Positions 52,328-62,027 of a stretch of 62,710 bases of DNA are shown here, piece after piece. Location: contig JBEGQX010000216.1 of assembly GCA_041180805.1 (NCBI GenBank), positions 1-62,710 on the forward strand, written 5' to 3'. The notes beneath the pieces are model-generated. The model worked only from the letters and a program-made list of their open reading frames with translations, was not told where the DNA came from and searched no databases. This DNA is from JBEGQX01 sp041180805 (GTDB lineage Bacteria; Planctomycetota; Planctomycetia; Gemmatales; Gemmataceae). The translations under genes were made by a program, and so were the position numbers. How positions within the stretch are numbered: the stretch's first letter is position 1; every line of letters starts with the position of its first letter.

Positions 52328-53236
52328 TTATCTGGCCATAAGGCCAACGATGTCCGTTACTTTGTTTGCGCCAATAGCTGCCAGCGCGGAAGGCAGCTCA
52401 TCAACCACTCGTTGGGCGGCGGTGGGATCATAGAAGTTTACAGTGCCCATCTGCACAGCCGAGGCACCAGCAAGAAGAAATTCCATGACATCATCAATAT
52501 TTGCGATGCCGCCGATGCCAATAATGGGAATGCGAACTTTTTTCGCCACCTGCCAAACCACCCGCAATGCAAGCGGCTTGATGGCAGGCCCACTTAGCCC
52601 GCCAGTTCCATTTCCCAGCCTGAAACTCTTTCGCTTCCAATCAATGGCAATTCCCAGAAATGTATTCACCAAGGAAACCGCATCAGCGCCCGCTTCTGCA
52701 GCCGCCTGGGCAACAGAGGCAACATCTGTCACATTAGGAGTAAGCTTTGCGATGATGGGTAAGGAGCATACCTCTCGAACTCCGCGAATGACTCGGGCAG
52801 TTTTCTCCGGGTCGATGGCAAAGTCCACTCCCCCCGAAACATTCGGGCAGGAAAGGTTCAGCTCCAGTGCGGCAAGCCCCTTCTCTCTTTCAATGCGGCC
52901 GGCCATCTCAAGAAATTCCGGCTCGGTCTTGCCAGCTATATTCCCAATTATTTTGGTGGGAAGGTTCCGCAGGTAGGGAAGGTGGTTGGCCAGGAAATAT
53001 TCCAAGCCATCGTTATCAAGCCCAATGGCATTCAAAAGGCCTGCCGTGGTCTCGCAGGTGCGTGGAGGTGGATTCCCTGCCCGGGGATTCTGGGTGACTG
53101 TCTTGGGTACTATGCCACCAAGCTTCTTGAATTCCACCAAAGATTCCATCTCGCGGGCGTAACCAAAGGTGCCCGAAGCAACAAGGATTGGGTTATCAAG
53201 TGCCAGCCTGCCAAGATGTACCGACAGATCCGCCAT
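52328..53236 (-). CDS. pyrD: Dihydroorotate dehydrogenase, class 1B type
   Basis: A 302-residue cytoplasmic FMN enzyme of pyrimidine synthesis. Landmarks are NPILVASGTFGYAREMESLV, NAIGLDNDGLEYFLANHLPY, the catalytic-Cys segment LNLSCPNVSGGVDFAIDPEK (class 1 uses Cys as base) and the FMN/phosphate loop IPIIGIGGIANIDDVMEFLL. The 1B type normally pairs with an iron-sulfur PyrK subunit, which is not in the window. The start is six bases after the speA stop, so the pair is probably co-transcribed. Confidence 0.93.
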   Translation of the reverse strand: MADLSVHLGRLALDNPILVASGTFGYAREMESLVEFKKLGGIVPKTVTQNPRAGNPPPRTCETTAGLLNAIGLDNDGLEYFLANHLPYLRNLPTKIIGNIAGKTEPEFLEMAGRIEREKGLAALELNLSCPNVSGGVDFAIDPEKTARVIRGVREVCSLPIIAKLTPNVTDVASVAQAAAEAGADAVSLVNTFLGIAIDWKRKSFRLGNGTGGLSGPAIKPLALRVVWQVAKKVRIPIIGIGGIANIDDVMEFLLAGASAVQMGTVNFYDPTAAQRVVDELPSALAAIGANKVTDIVGLMAR

Positions 53237-53242
53237 GGAAGA

Positions 53243-55168
53243 TCAATGTTCCTCGAGGTAGGTATAGCCTTCGAGGCCATGCTGGTAGAAATCCAGCATC
53301 TCACGGGATTCCGCAATGGTGATGGTTCCCAACCGAACGGCCTTCTCCAGATCTTTACGGAGGCGGTCGGTCAGCTCATCGGCCTTGTATTGCACATAAG
53401 CCAGAACCTCGCGAACAGTATCACCCTTGATGAACTCATCAATGTGAAGCTGGCCGTTGGCATCCACACTGACATGCACGGCGTTGGTATCACCAAAAAG
53501 ATTATGAAGGTCTCCCAGGATTTCCTGGTAAGCCCCGAGCAAGAACGCACCCAGATAATAAGGCTGACCATTGAACTCATGGAGCTGCAGGGTGTTTCTA
53601 ACATCGCGCAAGTCGATAAACTGATCCACCTTGCCATCGGAATCACAGGTGATGTCACCCAGAACACCCTTGCGGTTCGGTGCCTCATTCAACCTGTGAA
53701 TGGGCATGATGGGGAACAACTGCTTGATGGCCCAGCTATCCGGCATGGACTGGAAAACCGAGAAGTTGCAGAAATATGTGTCGGAAAGAAGGGATTCCAA
53801 ACCCTGAAGTTCCTCGGGGGTGTAATCCAGTTCGCGTACCATGCGCAGAATCTTGGAGCAAACCGACCAGAACAACCTTTCAATGAGCGCTCTTTGCTCA
53901 ATGGTAATGGAACCCAGGTTGAACATATTCACCGCATCGTCAACGGCCTGATGCGCATCGTGATAACTTTCCTGAAGGTTTCTTTTCTTCAGATCCTGAT
54001 AGATGGCAAAAAGATCCGCAACCTGCTGTGGAGCGTCCTCGGGTAACTGTGGAGGCACCGAATACCTGTCAAGGTTTGACACACCCACCACATCGAATAC
54101 CAAGAGCGAATGATAGGCCACCACCGCGCGACCAGATTCACTGATGATGGTTGGATGCGGAACCCCTGCTTCATCGCAAACGCTCTTGATGCGGAAGACC
54201 ACATCGTTGGCATATTCCTGCAGGGTATAGTTGATGCTGGATTCAAAATCGGTCTGGGAACCATCGTAATCGATGCCCAATCCACCACCGACATCGATAT
54301 AGCGGACATTGGCACCCACCCGATGCAGCTCGGTGTAGACGCGGCCCACCTCGGTAAGCGCGCCCTTGATGCTGCGGATATTCGTAATCTGGCTGCCCAG
54401 ATGGAAGTGCACCAATTGCAGGCAATCCACCATGCCGCGCTGCTTAAGGTATTCGACCGCTTCCAGCACTTCGGTAAGGGTAAGACCAAACTTGGACCGG
54501 TAACCCGCGCTGGATCTCCAGCGGCCTGCGCCCCGGGCGGCCAACTTGGCGCGAACCCCGATAACTGGACGCACTCCGGTGATTTCCGCCTGCTTGACGA
54601 TCAGTTCCAGCTCGGTGAATTTTTCCACCACTGGAATAATGTTCTTTCCCAGTTTACGGGCAAGCATGGTCATGTGGATGAATTCCTCATCCTTGAATCC
54701 ATTGCAAATGATCGGGGTGTCGCCCCCATTGGTAAGGGCAAGCACTGCCAGAAGCTCTGGCTTGGATCCCGCCTCAAGGCCGAAGTTGTAAGGTTTTCCA
54801 AAATCAAGAATTTCCTCGACCACCTGCTTTTGCTGGTTCACCTTGATGGGATAAACACAAGCATAGTTTCCCGAGTATTCGTTTTCTTCGATGGCCTTCT
54901 GGAAGGCGGAATGAATCTCAGCCACGCGGTGGCGAAGAATATCGGTAAAACGAACCAGAATGGGAAGCTGAATGCCACGGGCTTGCAGCTGATCAATCAG
55001 ATCCTTAAGGTCAATGGTGGCGTTTGGATCCTTGGTCGGCAGAACAGTAACATTGCCGTTTTCGTTGATGCCAAAGTAACCTTTGCCCCATTCATGAACC
55101 CGATAGGTTTCCCAGGCATCGGAAAGTTTCCAACGATCAAGAATATCCGGTTCGGTACTGTTTGCCAT
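53243..55168 (-). CDS. speA: Biosynthetic arginine decarboxylase
   Basis: A 641-residue PLP enzyme that makes agmatine from arginine for polyamine synthesis. The PLP lysine lies in YPIKVNQQKQVVEEIL, the phosphate/PLP loop in HFHLGSQITNIRSIKGAL, and VDVGGGLGIDYDGSQ-like sequence follows. The C-terminal Cys motif is GDITCDSDGKVDQF. The length matches the SpeA family. The gene leads a two-gene unit with pyrD and is divergent from the methyltransferase at 55424 with about 255 bases between them. Confidence 0.95.
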   Translation of the reverse strand: MANSTEPDILDRWKLSDAWETYRVHEWGKGYFGINENGNVTVLPTKDPNATIDLKDLIDQLQARGIQLPILVRFTDILRHRVAEIHSAFQKAIEENEYSGNYACVYPIKVNQQKQVVEEILDFGKPYNFGLEAGSKPELLAVLALTNGGDTPIICNGFKDEEFIHMTMLARKLGKNIIPVVEKFTELELIVKQAEITGVRPVIGVRAKLAARGAGRWRSSAGYRSKFGLTLTEVLEAVEYLKQRGMVDCLQLVHFHLGSQITNIRSIKGALTEVGRVYTELHRVGANVRYIDVGGGLGIDYDGSQTDFESSINYTLQEYANDVVFRIKSVCDEAGVPHPTIISESGRAVVAYHSLLVFDVVGVSNLDRYSVPPQLPEDAPQQVADLFAIYQDLKKRNLQESYHDAHQAVDDAVNMFNLGSITIEQRALIERLFWSVCSKILRMVRELDYTPEELQGLESLLSDTYFCNFSVFQSMPDSWAIKQLFPIMPIHRLNEAPNRKGVLGDITCDSDGKVDQFIDLRDVRNTLQLHEFNGQPYYLGAFLLGAYQEILGDLHNLFGDTNAVHVSVDANGQLHIDEFIKGDTVREVLAYVQYKADELTDRLRKDLEKAVRLGTITIAESREMLDFYQHGLEGYTYLEEH

Positions 55169-55413
55169 CTAAGTGGAAGCCTCCGTATGTCGCCAGCCTT
55201 GGATGCTGATTTTGGATTCCTAAATCTTTGAATCATTATTGTAAGCAAAGATAATTCATAGGTAAGTGATCCCATCCTATTTCGTCAATGCTTTTTTCCT
55301 GATTTACCTGTTCTTTCACGATCGCCGGTTCGTATTGCACAGATTGGCGAAATCGGATAATTAGCGAAGATTACATTCGTGTGGCCCAAGGAACGGGCCA
55401 AGTCTCAACACAT

Positions 55414-55418
55414 GGAGG
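55414..55418 (+). promoter_or_regulatory. Ribosome binding site that sets the methyltransferase start
   Basis: GGAGG five bases before the ATG at 55424. This supports 55424 over the upstream GTG at 55379 and the ATG at 55412, which overlaps the site. Confidence 0.75.
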
Positions 55419-55423
55419 TTATC

Positions 55424-56233
55424 ATGGGCGCGGCAAAACACCTGGATCTTCCCATGCCTTCCGAAGAGGAACGGCAGTATGTGGGTGCGGGAAACTTCAA
55501 GGAAATCGGTGATGATTTCCTGAAGCTTTTCACCCGCTTGGGACAGTTGAAGCCAACCGATGATGTCCTTGATGTGGGTTGTGGCATAGGCAGAATGGCC
55601 CTTGCCATGGTGAATTTCCTGGAACCCACCAGCAGGTACGAAGGTTTCGACATTGTCAAACACGGAATCGAATGGTGCCAGCGCAACATCACCAACCGCT
55701 GGCCTAATTTCCAGTTCAAGCATTCCGACATTTACAACAAATGCTACAACGAGGGCGGTAGACAGGTCTCCCGCAGGTATTGCTTCCCTTACGAGGATAA
55801 TAGCTTCGACTTTGCGTTTCTTACCTCGGTGTTCACGCACATGCTGCCCCGCGACATGGAAAACTATCTGGGCGAAATCCATCGTGTACTGCGCCCGGGC
55901 GGAAAGGCCTTTATCACCTTCTTTGTCCTGAACCAGGAAGTGGAAGGGTTAATCTCCCAAGGGAAAGGTGCCTTCAAACTTCAACATCGCAGGGGGCCAT
56001 GCAGAATTGAATACCCACATTGCCCAGAGCAAGTGGTTGGCTACGAGGAAGAATACATTCACAAATTGTTTCGGCAGAGTGGCTTTGCCCAACCCCTGAC
56101 CATCCACCGTGGAATGTGGTGTGGTCGGGAAAAGGGAGAAACCTCGCATGATCTTGTGATTGCGACTAAACAGGGTGAGCCAACCAAGGGTCAGATCTGG
56201 CGACGGAAAATTGCATCCTGGATGCCTTGGTAA
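55424..56233 (+). CDS. Class I SAM-dependent methyltransferase (glycan cluster)
   Basis: About 269 residues from the ATG at 55424, chosen by the GGAGG just upstream. The SAM core is VLDVGCGIGRMALAMVNFLE (motif I), then YEGFDIVKHGIEWCQRNI and the post-motif segment YLGEIHRVLRPGGKAFITFF. It is the first gene of a forward run with two large glycosyltransferase genes; the next gene starts about 20 bases after this stop. A sugar or lipid-linked glycan substrate is likely but not shown. Confidence 0.88.
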   Translation: MGAAKHLDLPMPSEEERQYVGAGNFKEIGDDFLKLFTRLGQLKPTDDVLDVGCGIGRMALAMVNFLEPTSRYEGFDIVKHGIEWCQRNITNRWPNFQFKHSDIYNKCYNEGGRQVSRRYCFPYEDNSFDFAFLTSVFTHMLPRDMENYLGEIHRVLRPGGKAFITFFVLNQEVEGLISQGKGAFKLQHRRGPCRIEYPHCPEQVVGYEEEYIHKLFRQSGFAQPLTIHRGMWCGREKGETSHDLVIATKQGEPTKGQIWRRKIASWMPW

Positions 56234-56253
56234 TCGCAGGGGTACCTAAAGCC

Positions 56254-58137
56254 ATGGCAACGGAAAGCAGCATTCTGGGAAAAGCCTGGCGGGCATTTCG
56301 CCAAAGGGGACCATTCTCCGTTGTGAAATCCGTTGTAAGAAAACTTAGGAAATCCACCCTGGGGAAACTTGCGTTTGGACCCACCGGCCCCTGGTCGAAG
56401 TGGCTGCAGCAATTTCAACCGGACAAGACCATGCTGGAAGCCTTTCGCATGGCACAATGGCCCGTCAACAAGCCGAAGTTTTCCATCATCATGCCGGTGT
56501 TCAACACCAATCCGGCATGGTTGGAACAGGCCATTCGTTCGGTCATGGCCCAAACTTTTGGAGAATGGGAACTTTGGTGCATAGATGATGGATCAACTGA
56601 TGCGCAGGTTCCATTCCTGCTGCAAAAACTAGCCCACGAAGATCCCCGCATTCATGCCATCATCACCGGGAAGAACGAAGGGGTGTCTGCCGCCACCAAC
56701 ACCGGGTTGAAGCTGGCCTCCGGCACCCATGTACTCTTCATGGATCATGACGACTTTTTGCAGCCTCATGCCCTGCACCGCTTTGCCATGGCCATCCTTT
56801 CCACCGATGCAGACTTGCTTTATGCCGATGAGGCCCTGACCAGTGAAGACCTGGATCATGTGCATTTGATCAAGGCATGCCCGGCGTTCTCTCACGATTT
56901 CTATTTGAATCATCCTTACTTTGTTCACCCGGTCTGTGCCAAAATCGCCCTGGCCCGCTCCACCGGTGGTTTGAATTCCTCCATGAAAGTCAGCCATGAT
57001 GTGGACATGGTTTATCGCATGCTGGAGAAAGCATCCACTGTCGCGCACATTCCGGATGTTCTTTACCGGTGGCGCCTGCATTCACAAAGCACCTCGCATA
57101 CGGCAAAATTGCATGAGATCACACAATCCACCCAGAAGGCGTTGGAAGCTCACTTGAAACGCATGGGAATTCAGGCCCAGGTCCATCCCTCGGTGGCCCA
57201 CCACAACTTTTTCAGGTTGGATCACCAGATTTCCAAAGGTTCCAAGGTGGCCATCTTGATTCCCACCAAGAATCGTGCGGATCTTCTGAGAGGTTGCCTG
57301 GAGAGCCTGAAGAAAACCGTGCCTGCCGACCTGGCGGATGTTTTTATCATCGACCATAACTCCGATGATCCAGAGACACTGGCTTTATTCCAGGACGAAA
57401 CCCACCATTTTGGCCTGGTTCCCTACGAGGGACCGTTCAACTTTGCCCGCATGATGAACCTGGGGGTAAAGTCGCTTGCACCGGGCAAGTACAGTCATTA
57501 TTTATTCTTGAACAACGACACGGTGGCGGCTCATTGCGGCTGGCTTGAGGCGATGCTTGGGTTGGCTTGCAAAAAAGGTGTTGGTGGCGTGGGGGCGCAT
57601 CTGCTTTACCCGGACCATACCTTGCAACATTCCGGCGTTATCTTCGGCCTTGCCGGGCCCGCCGATCATTCCCACAAGTTTCATCCCCATGGTTCCATGG
57701 GTTGGAATGGCAGCTTGTATTGCGACAGGGATTATTCGGCTGTGACCGCTGCTTGCATGCTGGTGGAAGCAAAGGCCTTTGAGGACATTCGCGGCTTTGA
57801 CGAATCCCTGGCCATCGGCTTCAATGATACCGATTTATGCCTGCGCCTGCGTGAAAAGGGGTACCGCCTGCTGCAAACCCCGCACGCAATCCTCTTTCAC
57901 CTGGAATCTCAATCGCGCCTTGCGGATCGCTCCCACCCTGCGGATACTGAAAAATTCCTTCGCAAGTACAAGGCATGGATCGACCAAGGGGATCCCTACT
58001 ATTCGCCTTACCTGGATCACGAAGGGTTTACTCACCTTCCCAGACTGGGCGCCAAATGTTCCCTGGAGGTTCCGGTCCGCCTGGAAAGTACGCCTTGGGC
58101 AGGCAGCATCCGCGCGCAAAGGAAGGATGCGGCCTGA
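56254..58137 (+). CDS. Double GT2 glycosyltransferase
   Basis: About 627 residues from the ATG at 56254; a TTG at 56227 overlapping the previous stop is an alternative. Two GT2 domains sit in tandem: the first (about 72-320) with FSIIMPVFNTNPAWLEQAIR, IDDGSTD and the acidic DxD-type VLFMDHDDFLQPH; the second (about 330-590) with VAILIPTKNRADLLRGCLES, YLFLNNDTVAAHCGWLEAML and the closing GFNDTDLCLRLREKGYRLL. Cytoplasmic; sugar and acceptor unknown. It lies between the methyltransferase and the GT2-GT4 gene with short gaps. Confidence 0.92.
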   Translation: MATESSILGKAWRAFRQRGPFSVVKSVVRKLRKSTLGKLAFGPTGPWSKWLQQFQPDKTMLEAFRMAQWPVNKPKFSIIMPVFNTNPAWLEQAIRSVMAQTFGEWELWCIDDGSTDAQVPFLLQKLAHEDPRIHAIITGKNEGVSAATNTGLKLASGTHVLFMDHDDFLQPHALHRFAMAILSTDADLLYADEALTSEDLDHVHLIKACPAFSHDFYLNHPYFVHPVCAKIALARSTGGLNSSMKVSHDVDMVYRMLEKASTVAHIPDVLYRWRLHSQSTSHTAKLHEITQSTQKALEAHLKRMGIQAQVHPSVAHHNFFRLDHQISKGSKVAILIPTKNRADLLRGCLESLKKTVPADLADVFIIDHNSDDPETLALFQDETHHFGLVPYEGPFNFARMMNLGVKSLAPGKYSHYLFLNNDTVAAHCGWLEAMLGLACKKGVGGVGAHLLYPDHTLQHSGVIFGLAGPADHSHKFHPHGSMGWNGSLYCDRDYSAVTAACMLVEAKAFEDIRGFDESLAIGFNDTDLCLRLREKGYRLLQTPHAILFHLESQSRLADRSHPADTEKFLRKYKAWIDQGDPYYSPYLDHEGFTHLPRLGAKCSLEVPVRLESTPWAGSIRAQRKDAA

Positions 58138-58160
58138 CACGCCGCTGATGGGAGAAATTC

Positions 58161-60299
58161 ATGGCGGGCCTGCTGAAGAAGCTCTATGGAAAACTAAAAA
58201 CGCAAAAATGGCTGGAACCCCTGAAGCCAGCCTGGCGGAACTTTCGCCGATGGATCATCGCCCGAACCACGCCATTGCCCAAACCACCCGTGGAAGCTTC
58301 CAAACCACTTCCGGCTGAACCACTCGACTTGTACTTTGAAAGGAAACTGGAAAGTTTCCTTGCCCGGCCATCCGCACGCATCCGCTTTCCACAATGCCGG
58401 GATCCCCAGCTAAGCATTATCATCCTGACATTCAACAAGCCAGCGCTATTACTGGAATGTCTGCAAAGTGTCGCCAATCATTCGCAGGGTTCGTACGAGG
58501 TCATCCTTGCCGACAATGCCTCGAGTGATGAAACAAGTTTGCTGCTGGACCGAATCGATGGGGCAACCATCCTTCGCAACAAAGAAAACCTGGATTTCAT
58601 TCGTGGCAACAATGCCGCCTGCAAGCATGCAAGAGGTGGTTACCTTCTATTTTTGAACCACGATACCGCCGTCACCCCGGGTTGGTGCGAGGAACTTTCC
58701 CATGTTCTCGATACCCGACCGGAAGTTGGCGCGGTGGGATCCAGACTGATTCACATGGATGGCAGACTGCAGGAATCCGGATGCCTGGTCCGCAAGGATG
58801 GATCCACCTGGGGTTATGGAAGAAGCCATGCCAATCCGAATGATCCCGCATTCATGTATGTGCGCGAGGTGGATTTTATTTCTGGAGCCGGCCTGATGGT
58901 TCGCAGGGCGCTTTTTGAAAACCTTGGCGGTTTTGATGAGAGATACAACCCGGCTTATTTTGAGGACGCCGACCTTTGCATGGGTATCAAGCGGCTTGGC
59001 TACAAGGTTTTGATCGTTCCCCACAGCACCATCCTGCATCGTGAAAACGGCCATATTTCCGGCAGAGCCCACAGGCTTTGCCAGGCAAACTATCCGAAGT
59101 TCCGCGAGAAATATTCAGCCGAGCTGAATGCCCTGAGTGAAGAGGAAAGCATTCTGGATGCCCGTGACCGCAGAAAGGGAAGAAATATCCTGGTGATGGA
59201 TGATTATGTTCCTGATCCGTCACGTGGAGCAGGAATGCCGCGCACCAGAAAAATGCTTCTGGACCTTGCCTGCCTTGGCCACAAGGTGACATACATCCCC
59301 CTTACAGATGCCAGCACCCACGATGCCACGGTAAAAGAACTGCAACAGCAGGGGATAGAAATCTACCATGGCAGGTTTGACCTGACCACCCTGCTGGAGG
59401 AACGCACCGGATTTTACGATACTGTCATTGTGTGCAAGCCACACCATGCAGAGCCCATGCTTTGGCGCATGCTCAAACATTTTCCAAAGGCCCACCTCAT
59501 CTATGACACCGAGGCCATCATCTTTCAAAGGGAGATGGACCGGGCCCTAATTGAGGGTAGATCGCTTGACAAGGATCATTTGGAGGATCTAAAAAGGCGC
59601 GAATACTCCATCATGAACCAGGCGGATAGTGTGATCGCTGTAAGCGAAGCAGACAGAAACACGGCCATGCGGGGAACCCGGAAACCTGTTCATGTCTATG
59701 GTTTCCCCATGGAGATTCAGCAGGCACCCCGTGGATTTTTCACCCGAACAAACCTCCTGTTTGTTGGTGGTCTTACGGAAGCTCATATTCCGAATGTGGA
59801 CGCGCTGGAGATCTTCCTGAAGGAAAGCTGGCCTGGCATTCACCAGCAAATTCCTGAATGTGAAATGCTGGTGGTGGGAGCAAACCCATGCCAGCGACTT
59901 CAAGATGCCGCGGGTAAAGGGGTTCGCCTGCTTGGGCGGGTGGAAGATTTGCAAGAAGTATACGCGAGCGCCAGGGTGGTGATCTGCCCGATGCGATTTG
60001 GCGCCGGGGTTCCCCTAAAACTGGCCGAAGCCATGGCCCATGGCGTACCAGCCGTTGCAAGCCCCGTGGCAGCGCGAGGGTTTGGTCTGGAAGATGGCAG
60101 CGTGGTCGCCATCGCAGAGGATTCCCAGGCGTTTGTTCGCCAGGTATTGTCCCTGTACAACCAACCGCGGGAATGGGAAGAAAGACAACAAGCCGGTCTT
60201 CAATTCGCCCAGAAGCACTTCAGCCCGGAACAGGTTAGAAATCAGCTTAGGATATTGTTGGAGTCATTCCAGGGCAGAAACAAACGATGCGCGGCCTGA
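58161..60299 (+). CDS. GT2-GT4 fusion glycosyltransferase
   Basis: A 712-residue protein. The N-terminal GT2 domain (about 85-320) has LSIIILTFNKPALLLECLQS, ADNASSDETSL, LFLNHDTAVTPGW and YFEDADLCMGIKRLGYKVL. The C-terminal GT4-type domain (about 340-700) has NILVMDDYVPDPSRGAGMPR, LLFVGGLTEAHIPNVDALEI and the sugar-nucleotide end GAGVPLKLAEAMAHGVPAVA. Joining inverting and retaining types in one chain suggests two successive sugar additions. The gene starts 23 bases after the previous stop. Confidence 0.92.
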   Translation: MAGLLKKLYGKLKTQKWLEPLKPAWRNFRRWIIARTTPLPKPPVEASKPLPAEPLDLYFERKLESFLARPSARIRFPQCRDPQLSIIILTFNKPALLLECLQSVANHSQGSYEVILADNASSDETSLLLDRIDGATILRNKENLDFIRGNNAACKHARGGYLLFLNHDTAVTPGWCEELSHVLDTRPEVGAVGSRLIHMDGRLQESGCLVRKDGSTWGYGRSHANPNDPAFMYVREVDFISGAGLMVRRALFENLGGFDERYNPAYFEDADLCMGIKRLGYKVLIVPHSTILHRENGHISGRAHRLCQANYPKFREKYSAELNALSEEESILDARDRRKGRNILVMDDYVPDPSRGAGMPRTRKMLLDLACLGHKVTYIPLTDASTHDATVKELQQQGIEIYHGRFDLTTLLEERTGFYDTVIVCKPHHAEPMLWRMLKHFPKAHLIYDTEAIIFQREMDRALIEGRSLDKDHLEDLKRREYSIMNQADSVIAVSEADRNTAMRGTRKPVHVYGFPMEIQQAPRGFFTRTNLLFVGGLTEAHIPNVDALEIFLKESWPGIHQQIPECEMLVVGANPCQRLQDAAGKGVRLLGRVEDLQEVYASARVVICPMRFGAGVPLKLAEAMAHGVPAVASPVAARGFGLEDGSVVAIAEDSQAFVRQVLSLYNQPREWEERQQAGLQFAQKHFSPEQVRNQLRILLESFQGRNKRCAA

Positions 60300-60304
60300 A
60301 AGCC

Positions 60305-61951
60305 TTAAGTTTGCAGCCGATTCATCATGCGCCTGCCAGCCTCTTCCAAGGACAACAGCACGCTTGCCTTTTGCCTGCCGGCATCACCCAGTGCCCTGGC
60401 CTCGTCAGGATTTTGCCATAGCCTGCGCATGAAGGTTGCGGCAGCAGCCTCATCAGGCTGGGCCCAGTGATTCCCACGCTGATAGGGCGGATAATCCTGA
60501 TCCAGTTCCACCCTTTTATAGGGAACCAAAAGGGCTGTCTTCTCATCCATGAAATCCATGTTCCCGGAATAGGCAGTGGCGATCACGGGCTTGCCAAGAA
60601 GCATCGCCTCCGCCATGGTCAGGCCAAAACCCTCGCTGCGGTGCAGCGACACATACACATCACACAGGTTCATCAATGCCAGAAGTTTTTCCCTGGGCAT
60701 GTCTTCCTGAATCAGGATGATGCGGGGGTCGTCAGCCTCGGCACGAATGCGATTCATATCCGCTGGATATTTTTCCGCACGGGTAATCTTGAGAACCAGA
60801 CAGGCATCTTCCTTGTTGGGAAAAGCCTTCTTGAAAGCGCGAATCAAACCCAAGGGGTTCTTGCGCTCCATGATGCTTGCAAGATCAAAGATAAACAGGA
60901 AGAAAAAACCCACACGGGCCAGACCAAAATGATTTCGATCCAGAGTGTTAAAATCTGAAAGCGTGACTGCAGGCAGCATGGAAACCACCGGCACAGCAAC
61001 CACCCTTGCCAGCGCGTGCTGAATAAAAGTGGTGGGCGCCCAAATTTCATGGGCCTGTGTTGCCAGCTCACGCCAATGCAGGGGAACTTCCTCTAATTCC
61101 CAATACCAAACCGCCCTCATGGAATGACCCATAGGCACATGCACGCCTGCCCGTTGCGCCCAGTTTGCGAAATAAGGTTCAGGCGACATCACAACGATGC
61201 TTTTTTCCGACTTCATCAAGGAACGATATTTCATCTCTCGAGGCGGATCTTTTGGGCTGGCACTGATCTGCCTTCTGCCAACCGTAATACCACAGGCCTC
61301 CAACGATTTCACCACGGCCCTTGCAGCTACTTCCAGACCGGAGGGATACCCAAAATGCCCTACCACTTCAACTCCAGCAGCCTGATTTATCTCTGCCCAT
61401 TCGGGGCGGGGAACCTTGCTTGTGAAAGATCCGGGCAAACGATACTCCCGGGCAAGCCAAATCAACAACCCATTCCAGGAAGAATCATCCTGAAGGGCCT
61501 TGGGGAAATGCTGCTGCCAGGAAGGTTGGTTCAGGTAGCTAATACCGATCTGATAAGCATGCATATCCTTTGCCCGAATGGCTTCATGAAAACCAACGAC
61601 ATCCTCCAATGTTATGGAACCATCCGCTATGGCATGAAGAATCAGAAAACCAAGGTAAGGCTGGCAGCCTTCGTTGGTAAGTCCCAAAGGGTAAAGGGCC
61701 CTGTCATCGGGAACATTCTCATAACGGGCGAGAACCTTATGGAAACCTGCTTCAATTTGCTCGGTGGAAAGGCTGAGAGGTTTTTGCACACCCAATCGTT
61801 TCAGCCAGGTCTGCCATTCTGTGGTGTAAACTCTGGGCCAATGGAGAATGTCATCCTGGTTGAGGATGGCTGCAAAGGTCCTGCGAAATACCCGCCGAAC
61901 CCCTCGCGCTGCCAAGCGCAGCTTTCCATGGACTACGTTTGTGATTCCCAC
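60305..61951 (-). CDS. GT4-type glycosyltransferase with unrecognised N-terminal domain
   Basis: A 548-residue protein. The first 180 residues (for example LSLSTEQIEAGFHKVLARYE and LGFLILHAIADGSITLEDVV) are helical and unrecognised. From about residue 190 the GT4 fold follows: GVEVVGHFGYPSGLEVAARA, MSPEPYFANW, FLFIFDLASIMERKNPLGLI, and the nucleotide-sugar E-x7-E motif in SEGFGLTMAEAMLLGKPVIA. The stop is five bases from the end of the GT2-GT4 gene, so the two converge. Confidence 0.88.
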   Translation of the reverse strand: MGITNVVHGKLRLAARGVRRVFRRTFAAILNQDDILHWPRVYTTEWQTWLKRLGVQKPLSLSTEQIEAGFHKVLARYENVPDDRALYPLGLTNEGCQPYLGFLILHAIADGSITLEDVVGFHEAIRAKDMHAYQIGISYLNQPSWQQHFPKALQDDSSWNGLLIWLAREYRLPGSFTSKVPRPEWAEINQAAGVEVVGHFGYPSGLEVAARAVVKSLEACGITVGRRQISASPKDPPREMKYRSLMKSEKSIVVMSPEPYFANWAQRAGVHVPMGHSMRAVWYWELEEVPLHWRELATQAHEIWAPTTFIQHALARVVAVPVVSMLPAVTLSDFNTLDRNHFGLARVGFFFLFIFDLASIMERKNPLGLIRAFKKAFPNKEDACLVLKITRAEKYPADMNRIRAEADDPRIILIQEDMPREKLLALMNLCDVYVSLHRSEGFGLTMAEAMLLGKPVIATAYSGNMDFMDEKTALLVPYKRVELDQDYPPYQRGNHWAQPDEAAAATFMRRLWQNPDEARALGDAGRQKASVLLSLEEAGRRMMNRLQT

Positions 61952-62027
61952 GCCGAGATTTCCTGAAACAACATCATTGCCAGTAACTTAAAGGCTATCA
62001 GACATTAACAGACTTATTCCGACAAGC

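Noticed and set aside
52982..55231. Two long forward open frames of 354 and 373 codons
   Set aside because: Antisense to pyrD and speA, both of which have all catalytic motifs.
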